Origin: Paraplanobispora siamensis
GTDB lineage: Bacteria; Actinomycetota; Actinomycetes; Streptosporangiales; Streptosporangiaceae
DNA: 64,000 nt
NCBI RefSeq assembly: GCF_016863175.1
Contig: NZ_BOOJ01000020.1
Location: 17,907-81,906, forward strand
Direction of reading: 5' to 3'
Notes under the pieces: generated by a model
Databases searched by the model: none
What the model saw: only the letters and a program-made list of their open reading frames with translations
What the model was told of the DNA's origin: nothing
Part shown: piece after piece, positions 16,081 to 24,058 of the stretch
Layout: the number at the start of each line of letters is the position of its first letter
Numbering within the stretch: position 1 is the first letter of the stretch
Program-made: the position numbers and the translations under genes

Positions 16081-16125
16081 ATGAGTCTCGTTCTCCAGCG
16101 GCGAGGAGTGGATCAGGCGGCTTGA
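16081..16125 (+). CDS. possible 14-residue leader peptide
   Basis: ATG at the inferred transcription start opens a frame for MSLVLQRRGVDQAA and a stop, 20 bases before the 663-residue gene. The -10 spacing is that of the other leaderless genes in the window. It may simply be the 5' end of the mRNA; translation is unproven. The sequence has no run of a single amino acid that would suggest attenuation. Confidence 0.3.
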   Translation: MSLVLQRRGVDQAA

Positions 16126-16145
16126 GGGGCTGGTGAAGGGAACGG

Positions 16146-18137
16146 ATGAACTTCTGTCTGAGTGACCTCGTGCCGCCGTTGCGCTGGAGCGACGCGGCCG
16201 CGATCCCGCTTCTGCGCGACCGGCCGGACCTTCCGGACGCCTGGTGGCGGAGTCTGCCGCTGGCACGGGTGCTCGCCGTGGTGCCGCCCCAGGAACTGGC
16301 CGAGCTGCTCGCGGAGATCGCCCTGGAGCACTGGCCCGCGGCGGCCGTGGGCGACGTGCTGCCCGCCCTGCACGTCCTGGACCCGGAAGAGGCCGACGAG
16401 CCCTGCACGTCCATCGCCCTCGACCGGGCCGGCTCGTGGCCGGGCCTGCTCTCCCTCACCGGTCACGACCTGCGCGACCAGCCCTTCATCCAGGCCCGTC
16501 CCGTGCTGCACGCCCTGTTCGGCGCGGTCTTCGCCCACCTGGCCCCCGCGCCCTCCCCCGCGCAGGCGCCCCCCGCCGCGCAGGCGCCGCCCGTGTACGT
16601 GCCCGCGGCGGTGAGCGGTACGGCCGAGGCCCCCGTCGCGCCGGAGTTCATCGAGGCCGGGTTCATCGGGGCCACGCCCGCGGGCGTGGCCGAAGCCGGT
16701 GTGGACGACGCAGCCGCCGAGCCTGTGGACGCCGAAGCCGTCGCACCCGTGGAAGCGGAACACGACGACGCCGTGGCCGCCGGCCCGGACCCGGACGAAG
16801 ACGCCGTCGAACCCGCAGAAGCGGACGAAGACCCACCCGAGCCTGCAAACGCGGACGAAGACCTCGTCGCACCCGTGAACGCCGGACACCGCGCAGCCGT
16901 ATCCCCGGACGTGGGGGTGGACGAGCCGCGCGATCTGCTTGCTCTGGTGGACGGCGTCTTCGCCGGGCTGGAGGACACGAGCTGGGCCGTCGCCCAGAAC
17001 CGGGTGTTCAGTGACGAACCCGCGGCCGTGGAGGCGCTGGCCAAGCTCTTCGCGGTCTCGCCCGAGGCCATCGCCGAGATCGAGACCGGGCTGCGGCGGC
17101 GGCTGGCCGGCTGGCTCGGCTCCGAGGAGGCGGCGCCGTACCGGGAGCACCTGGCGGAGATGAGGACGGTCCTCGGCAAGGCCGCCCCGCGCAACCGGCT
17201 GATCGGCGCGGCCGGCTGGCACACGCGCGAGCTGCGCTCGCTCGACGTGCCCGCCTGGCAGTTCGTGCTGGCGACGCTGACCGACTACTACGTGGTCGAC
17301 GGCTGGCTGGTCGACGGCGACATCGCCGAGCTCCAGCACCGCACCCGCGACCTGATCGGCGGGGCCGAGCGCCCGCCCACCGTCAGCCGGGCCCTCGAGC
17401 TGGTCTCCACCCTCGGCATCCACCCCGAGGTGGCCGAGGAGTGGCTGGAGAACGTCCCGCAGCTGCGCATCCTCGGCGGGGGCGACCCCGCGGCCCAGCG
17501 GTCCAACGGCGCCGTCCCGGTCCAGGCGTCCGGCCCGCCCTCCGCGTCCCACACCGGGCATCCGGAGAGCGAGCCCGCCCAGGGGCCGCCGCAGGACCCC
17601 GCCTGGGCCAAGACCCCGTTCCGCCCCCTCAAGGACGTCGCGCTCACCCGGCGCTGCTTCCGGCAGCCCGACGGCCGCTGGTGGCTGCGGATCGACGTCA
17701 CCGCCGAGCACCTCGAAGGCGCGGAGTGCCCGCTGCCCAGCGGGTTCGCCGCCTACCTGGGCATGGCGCCCGGCGACAGCCGCACGGTCGGCAGCGTGGT
17801 GGGCGAGCTGGTCGTCAGCTGGCACGACCGGCCGGTCCTGGAGTCGCTGGGCACCCTCCTGCGGGACGCGGGCGCCAAGGAGGGAAGCCACCTGTTCCTG
17901 ACGCTGTCCGACGAGGGGGTCCTGCGCGCCAGGCACCTGCCGGCCGCCGGGACGGCCATGGAGCCGGTGGTGCGGGCCCTGCGCCTGGTGGGCTACACCG
18001 CGCCGTGCGAGACCGCCGAGCACGCCGCGCGGGTGATCGGCACCAGGGTCGGGATGTCCGGGCCGGTGAGCCTGCCCGAGCTGCTGACCCGCCTGCGCGA
18101 GCGCGGGGACCGCGACCTGCAGTCCCTGCTGGCGTAG
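16146..18137 (+). CDS. sigma-region-4-like paralogue with degenerate HTH
   Basis: A 663-residue protein of no family I can name, paralogous to the 615-residue protein at 20257. Both start MNxxLSDxxPPLRW and share an N-terminal domain (1-130), a region-4-like helix bundle (here 262-325), a middle domain (to about 440) and a C-terminal domain (here from about 488: RRCFRQPDGRWWLRIDV, PSGFAAYLGMAPG, VVSWHDRP, GSHLFLTLSDEGVLRA, ending LRERGDRDLQSLLA). In this copy the recognition-helix segment reads SPEAIAEIE (305-313), against TRERIRQIE in the partner, so DNA contact is probably lost. An acidic Ala/Glu/Asp-rich linker fills about 155-260. ATG follows AAGGGA by about 4 bases. Three bases separate it from the helicase gene. 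Confidence 0.8.
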   Translation: MNFCLSDLVPPLRWSDAAAIPLLRDRPDLPDAWWRSLPLARVLAVVPPQELAELLAEIALEHWPAAAVGDVLPALHVLDPEEADEPCTSIALDRAGSWPGLLSLTGHDLRDQPFIQARPVLHALFGAVFAHLAPAPSPAQAPPAAQAPPVYVPAAVSGTAEAPVAPEFIEAGFIGATPAGVAEAGVDDAAAEPVDAEAVAPVEAEHDDAVAAGPDPDEDAVEPAEADEDPPEPANADEDLVAPVNAGHRAAVSPDVGVDEPRDLLALVDGVFAGLEDTSWAVAQNRVFSDEPAAVEALAKLFAVSPEAIAEIETGLRRRLAGWLGSEEAAPYREHLAEMRTVLGKAAPRNRLIGAAGWHTRELRSLDVPAWQFVLATLTDYYVVDGWLVDGDIAELQHRTRDLIGGAERPPTVSRALELVSTLGIHPEVAEEWLENVPQLRILGGGDPAAQRSNGAVPVQASGPPSASHTGHPESEPAQGPPQDPAWAKTPFRPLKDVALTRRCFRQPDGRWWLRIDVTAEHLEGAECPLPSGFAAYLGMAPGDSRTVGSVVGELVVSWHDRPVLESLGTLLRDAGAKEGSHLFLTLSDEGVLRARHLPAAGTAMEPVVRALRLVGYTAPCETAEHAARVIGTRVGMSGPVSLPELLTRLRERGDRDLQSLLA

Positions 18138-18140
18138 CCC

Positions 18141-20207
18141 ATGCCCCGACTAGCGCTCTCCCCCGAGTTCCCCGCGGAGCTCAGCGCCCTGGCCCAGCCG
18201 GTGCGCCGGGACGCGGTGGTCTCCGTACGCCGGTTCCTGCAGAACGTGTCGGGGGCCCCGCATCCGGAGCGGGTCAGGGGGGCGCGGGACGAGCGGGTGG
18301 CGACGCTGCGTCTGGCCGACCGGCACCGCGGCGTCGTGGTCAGGCAGCGGGACGTCTACTGGCTGCTGACCGTCCTGCCGGAGCCCGAGTCCTGGGCCTA
18401 CGCCCAGCGTCACCGCTTCGCGGTCAACTCCGCCCTGGGCGTGGTCGAGATGTGGGACGCCGCGGCGCTGGAGCGGGCCGAGTCGGCGATCCGCCGGGCG
18501 GCGCGCTCGTCCCGGACGCGCCTGTTCGCCGACTTCTGCGACACCGACCTGACCGAGCTGGGCGTCGGCCACCGGTTCCTGCCGCTGGTGCGGCAGATCA
18601 CCGACGAGCTGACCCTGGAGGCGCTGGAGCCGCTGCTGCCCCCCACGCAGTACGCGCCGCTGGCCGCGCTGGCCCGGGGGGAGTCGATGACCGGGGCCTG
18701 GCGGGAGCTGGAGAACTGGCGGTGCGTCCCGGCCCCCTTCGAGCCCGCCGGCTGCGCGGAGCTCGACGACCTCGCCGCCGCGCTCCTGCGCAGCCCCGAC
18801 CGCGCCGTCTTCGTCGAGGACCCGCGCGAGCTGAACCACGTGCTGGACGCCCCCGACTGGTGCGTGTTCCTGCACCCGCCGCAGCACCGGCTGTCCCACT
18901 GGGAGTCCTACGAGCGGCCCGTGCTGGTCACCGGCGGCGCGGGCACCGGCAAGACCCTCACCGCCCTGCACCGCGCGGCCCATCTGGCCAGGAACGGGCG
19001 CGGGCCGATCCTGCTGGTCACCTTCTCCCAGGGGCTGAGCACCGAGCTGTCGGCCAGGCTCGACCTGCTGATCGAGGACGAGGTGGTGCGCAAGCGGGTC
19101 GAGGTCGGCAACGTGGACCGGCTGGCCCACCGCATCGTCTCCCAGGCCGAGGGCCGCCCGCCCACGCTGGTCGGCGCGGCCGAGCTGACCGCGCTCTGGC
19201 GGGAGGCGGAGAGCGAGCACGGCCCGGCGTTCCTGCTGCGCGAGTGGGAGCAGGTGATCCTGGCGCAGAACCTCCAGACCCTGGACGAATATCTGGCCGC
19301 CCCCCGCCCCGGCCGCGGGGTCGAGCTGTCGGCCGAGGAGCGGACCGGCGTCTGGAAGGCCGTCGGGCACGTCACCGGCCGGCTGGCCGAGCGCGGCAAG
19401 CGCACCCTGCTCCAGCTCGCCGCCGAGGCGGCCACCCTGCTCGGCCAGAGCACCGGGGACCTGCTGGAGGAGGACGAGCCGCGGCGGGAGCCGTACCGGC
19501 ACATCGTGGTGGACGAGGCGCAGGACCTGCACCCCACGCAGTGGCGGCTGCTGCGCGCCGCGGTGCCGTACGCGCCCGACGACCTGTTCATCGTCGGCGA
19601 CCCGCACCAGCGCATCTTCGACACCCGGGTGGCGCTGGGCGCGGTGGGCATCGACGCGATCCAGCAGCTCCTGCAGGTCTCGCACCGGCTCCCCCAGGAG
19701 ATCCTCTCGTGGGGGGTGCGGCTGCGCGGAGGCGGACCGGCCGACGGGCTGGTGGCGGGAGTCCAGGAGTTGTACGGTTTCCGCGCCACGCGGCACGGCC
19801 CGCGCCCCATGGTGCGTGCCTACGATTCACCGGAGGAAGAGCTGAGCGGACTGGTCGCGCACGTCTCGCAGTGGGTGAAAGACGGCGTCTCCCCCGGCGA
19901 GATCGGTGTGGCGGCCAGGACCCCGGACCTGGTCCGGGAAGCCAGATCCCTCCTGCGGGAGTCCGGGGTGCGGGTGAGCACGCTGCACGGCATGAAAGGG
20001 CTGGAGTTCCGGCGGGTCGCCGTGATCGGCGTCGCCGACGGGATCGTGCCGGCTCCCGAGTCGCTCACCCCGGCCGAGGAGGATCCCGCGGCCCGGGCGC
20101 ACGATCTTCAGCGCGAGCGCGGTCTGCTCTACGTGGCCTGCACCCGGGCGAGGGAGGTGCTGTACGTGTCCTACTCCGGACGGGCAAGCCCATTCCTACC
20201 CACCTGA
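18141..20207 (+). CDS. UvrD-type helicase with RelE-like N-terminus
   Basis: A 688-residue superfamily-1 helicase. Residues 1-105 (LALSPEFPAELSALAQPVRR, ARDERVATLRLADRHRGVVV, WAYAQRHRFAVNSALGVVEM) follow the RelE/ParE toxin-like fold pattern that I recall fused to some UvrD-like helicases. Helicase motifs are intact: Walker A VTGGAGTGKT (263-272), motif II VVDEAQD (456-462), motif III GDPHQRIF (486-493), motif V STLHGMKGLEF (613-623) and motif VI YVACTRARE (664-672). No nuclease domain is seen. It sits between two sigma-4-like paralogues, 3 bases after the first and 49 before the second, so the three probably work together. The role is unknown; transcription-linked repair or defence would fit. 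Confidence 0.88.
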   Translation: MPRLALSPEFPAELSALAQPVRRDAVVSVRRFLQNVSGAPHPERVRGARDERVATLRLADRHRGVVVRQRDVYWLLTVLPEPESWAYAQRHRFAVNSALGVVEMWDAAALERAESAIRRAARSSRTRLFADFCDTDLTELGVGHRFLPLVRQITDELTLEALEPLLPPTQYAPLAALARGESMTGAWRELENWRCVPAPFEPAGCAELDDLAAALLRSPDRAVFVEDPRELNHVLDAPDWCVFLHPPQHRLSHWESYERPVLVTGGAGTGKTLTALHRAAHLARNGRGPILLVTFSQGLSTELSARLDLLIEDEVVRKRVEVGNVDRLAHRIVSQAEGRPPTLVGAAELTALWREAESEHGPAFLLREWEQVILAQNLQTLDEYLAAPRPGRGVELSAEERTGVWKAVGHVTGRLAERGKRTLLQLAAEAATLLGQSTGDLLEEDEPRREPYRHIVVDEAQDLHPTQWRLLRAAVPYAPDDLFIVGDPHQRIFDTRVALGAVGIDAIQQLLQVSHRLPQEILSWGVRLRGGGPADGLVAGVQELYGFRATRHGPRPMVRAYDSPEEELSGLVAHVSQWVKDGVSPGEIGVAARTPDLVREARSLLRESGVRVSTLHGMKGLEFRRVAVIGVADGIVPAPESLTPAEEDPAARAHDLQRERGLLYVACTRAREVLYVSYSGRASPFLPT

Positions 20208-20234
20208 CCACATACTCTGAACTGCGGATACATT
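20204..20234 (+). promoter_or_regulatory. weak internal promoter
   Basis: CTGACC at 20204 and TACATT at 20229 are separated by 19 bases in the 49-base gap before the second paralogue, which has no good Shine-Dalgarno. It could let that gene be expressed apart from the helicase. Confidence 0.3.
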
Positions 20235-20256
20235 CCCCTTTGCCGGTTGGACCCCA

Positions 20257-22104
20257 ATGAACCTCAGCCTGAGCGACATCGCGCCACCCCTGCGCTGGAC
20301 CTCTCCCGGCCAGGTAGCGCCGATCGCAAACGACACCCGTCTTCCCGAGGCGTGGTGGCAGGCAATCCCGCTGGAGCGGGCCTGCTCCACCATCGGGACC
20401 TCCGAGGTCGCCGGCCGGCTGGCCGATCTCGCCCTGGCGTCCTGGGGACATCTGGCGCTCGGCGACGTCCTGCCCCTGCTCAGGTTCGCCGACCCGGCCG
20501 CAAGCATGAACACCCCCGAGGGGCTCGGCCGCGAGGCGGTGCACAAGCTGTTCACCGGGGTCCTGGAGAGGCTGCTCGAACCGGTCACCGAGGACACCGT
20601 CGCCCCGGCGCGTCCCTCCCGGCCGGACCGCCCGCTGCCCGAGCTGATCGACGAGGTCTTCTCCTCCCTGGACGACCGCCAGCGGGCCATCGCCAGGGAC
20701 CGGCTCTACGCCTCCCAGCGGGTCACGCTGGACGAGCTGGCCCAGCGGTTCTCGGTGACGCGCGAGCGCATCCGGCAGATCGAGCGCGACCTGCGCGACC
20801 ACGTCGAGGCCTGGCTGACCTCCGCGGACGCGGCCCCGCTGGTGGCGCACGTGTCCTGGCTGCGCGGCCGGCTGGGCTCCGCCGTACCGGCCGACGACCT
20901 GGCCGCCGCGGTGCCGTGGCACCGGACCGAGCTGGCCACGCTGACCATCCCGGCCTGGCGGTTCGTGCGCACCCTGCTGACCGGCTACGAGCAGGTGGAC
21001 GGGTGGCTGGTCGCCGGGGGCGCCGACGAGCTGCGCGAGAAGACCCGGCAGCTGTTCACCGACGGGCCGCGCCCGCTGGCCGAGGCCATCACGCTGGTCA
21101 GCCAGCTCGGCATCCGCGAGGACGTGGCCGAGCGCTGGCTCATCTCCGTGCCCCAGCTGCGGGTGCTGGAGGAGCACGTGGTGCCCTGGCCGCGCAGCGT
21201 CAACGACAAGGCGGAGGCCGTGCTCGCGGTGGCGGGCAACGCGCTGACCCCCGAGGAGATCCAGGAGCGCATCGGCGAGGACTACAGCCTGGTGGGCATC
21301 CGCAACCAGCTCACCGCCGACGACCGGTTCCTGCGCCTCGACCGCAACAAGTACGGCCTGACCCGCTGGGGCGGCGAACAGTACCTCGGCATCCGCGAGA
21401 TGATCGTCCGGGAGATCGAGCGGGCCGGGGGCGAGGCCTCGGTCAACACGATCGTGGCCAACCTCACCGGCCGCTACGACGTGAGCGAGAGCTCGGTGCG
21501 CGCCTACGCGGGCGGGCCCGGCTTCGAGCGCACCCAGCGCGGGTGGATCCGGGTGGCCGGCACCGAGCCGTCCGAATACCAGCCGCGCCGGGACGTCTCG
21601 GCCACCCGCCGCTGCTTCCGCAGCCGCGACGGCCGCTGGTGGCACCGGGTGGACGTCAACGCCGAGCACCTGCGCGGTTCCGGCTCACCGCTGCCCACCG
21701 GTTTCGCCGCCTACCTCGGCATGGCGCCGGGCGGCCAGCTCACCGCCTCCACCCCCTCGGGCGACGTGGTGATCAGCTGGCACAACCAGCCGACCATGGG
21801 CTCCATCCGCCCGGTGCTGGTCGCCGCCAACGCCTCCGAGGGCGACCACGTCTTCCTGACGGTCTCCGACGGCGGCGAGCTGCTCACCCGCTACCTGCCC
21901 GCGGCGATGCCCGGCATCCCGGCGCTGAACCGGGCGCTGCACCTGATCGGCTACACCGCTCCGGTGGCCTCGGAGACCGAGGGCATGCGCCTGATCGGCG
22001 CCCGCATCGGCCTGCCCGACGGCTCCGGCCGCGAGGAGGTGCTGGGCCGTCTGCGCGAGCGCGGCGACCGCGACATCCTCGGCTATCTGGAGGGCGGCGT
22101 CTGA
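20257..22104 (+). CDS. sigma-70 region-4-like HTH protein with winged helices
   Basis: A 615-residue protein, intact partner of the protein at 16146. Residues 130-187 (LIDEVFSSLDDRQRAIARDR, then VTLDELAQRFSVTRERIRQI) are an unmistakable sigma-70 region 4.2 helix-turn-helix; region 2 is absent, so it is not a working sigma factor alone. Residues about 315-370 (AVLAVAGNALTPEEIQERIG, NQLTADDRFLRLDRNKYGL) resemble HARE-type winged helices, and 374-435 a second winged helix; both are missing from the paralogue. The shared C-terminal domain spans about 445-612 (RRCFRSRDGRWWHRVDV, GFAAYLGMAPGG, VFLTVSDGGELLTRYLP). The architecture suggests promoter-region DNA binding that recruits or controls the helicase. 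Function is inferred. Confidence 0.82.
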   Translation: MNLSLSDIAPPLRWTSPGQVAPIANDTRLPEAWWQAIPLERACSTIGTSEVAGRLADLALASWGHLALGDVLPLLRFADPAASMNTPEGLGREAVHKLFTGVLERLLEPVTEDTVAPARPSRPDRPLPELIDEVFSSLDDRQRAIARDRLYASQRVTLDELAQRFSVTRERIRQIERDLRDHVEAWLTSADAAPLVAHVSWLRGRLGSAVPADDLAAAVPWHRTELATLTIPAWRFVRTLLTGYEQVDGWLVAGGADELREKTRQLFTDGPRPLAEAITLVSQLGIREDVAERWLISVPQLRVLEEHVVPWPRSVNDKAEAVLAVAGNALTPEEIQERIGEDYSLVGIRNQLTADDRFLRLDRNKYGLTRWGGEQYLGIREMIVREIERAGGEASVNTIVANLTGRYDVSESSVRAYAGGPGFERTQRGWIRVAGTEPSEYQPRRDVSATRRCFRSRDGRWWHRVDVNAEHLRGSGSPLPTGFAAYLGMAPGGQLTASTPSGDVVISWHNQPTMGSIRPVLVAANASEGDHVFLTVSDGGELLTRYLPAAMPGIPALNRALHLIGYTAPVASETEGMRLIGARIGLPDGSGREEVLGRLRERGDRDILGYLEGGV

Positions 22105-22106
22105 AC

Positions 22107-22112
22107 TAGTCT
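22107..22112 (+). promoter_or_regulatory. -10 element of the cysS promoter
   Basis: TAGTCT ends 6 bases before the ATG at 22119, immediately behind the stop of the previous gene. Leaderless start inferred. Confidence 0.5.
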
Positions 22113-22118
22113 CGGTTC

Positions 22119-23495
<1,377 letters not shown>

Positions 23496-23521
23496 GCGGC
23501 CGAAATGTCGGCGCCGGTCGA

Positions 23522-23527
23522 TAGCGT
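23522..23527 (+). promoter_or_regulatory. -10 element of a leaderless promoter
   Basis: TAGCGT ends 7 bases before the ATG at 23535. Confidence 0.5.
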
Positions 23528-23534
23528 CACGATC

Positions 23535-24011
23535 ATGACTGAGACCGGTGTTGTGGTACGGCCCGCTGGGGCGGAGGATCTGGACGGCGTCGTGGCCTGC
23601 AGCGCGGCGCTGTTCGCCGAGGACGCGGGGACCCGCGACCCGGCCGTGAACGTGAACTGGCCGAAGGAGTACGGCGCGGCGAAGTTCGCCGACGCGCTGC
23701 ACGACCCCGACCGCCTGGTGCTGGTGGCCGACGACGACGGCCGGATCGTCGGCCACCTGACCGGCGCGCTGTCGGGGCCGACCCCGATGCGGCCGGTCAC
23801 GGTGGCCACCCTCGGCAGCATGTACGTCCGGCCCGCCTACCGCGGCCGCAAGATCGGCACCCGGCTGGTGGAGGAGTTCCGCGACTGGGCCCGCCTGCAC
23901 GGCGCGCTGTACGCCGGGGTGACCGCCTACGCCGGCAACGAGGGGGCCTCGCGTTTCTTCGAACGCAACGGTTTCGCGATGCACTCCACCGTCAGGGAGG
24001 CCACTCTCTAG
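23535..24011 (+). CDS. GNAT-family N-acetyltransferase
   Basis: A 158-residue GNAT fold. Seen: VVRPAGAEDLDGVVACSAAL at the start, LVLVADDDGRIVGHLTGAL (strands 2-4), VATLGSMYVRPAYRGRKIGT (motif A with the CoA-pyrophosphate R/Q-x-x-G-x-G/A pattern as RGRKIGT) and AGNEGASRFFERNGFA (motif B). The substrate cannot be predicted. ATG at 23535 is chosen for its leaderless spacing to TAGCGT; an upstream GTG at 23505 would add ten residues without homology. Confidence 0.85.
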   Translation: MTETGVVVRPAGAEDLDGVVACSAALFAEDAGTRDPAVNVNWPKEYGAAKFADALHDPDRLVLVADDDGRIVGHLTGALSGPTPMRPVTVATLGSMYVRPAYRGRKIGTRLVEEFRDWARLHGALYAGVTAYAGNEGASRFFERNGFAMHSTVREATL

Positions 24012-24058
24012 CCGGAGTCCTGCCAGACTTCTGAGACATGTCGCTTAGGAGGTCTGTG

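Noticed and set aside
17441..20260. 939-codon open frame on the plus strand across the sigma-4/helicase genes
   Set aside because: Arg/Ala/Gly/Pro-only composition, no domain, and it lies out of frame over two genes with clear motifs; a GC-bias shadow.
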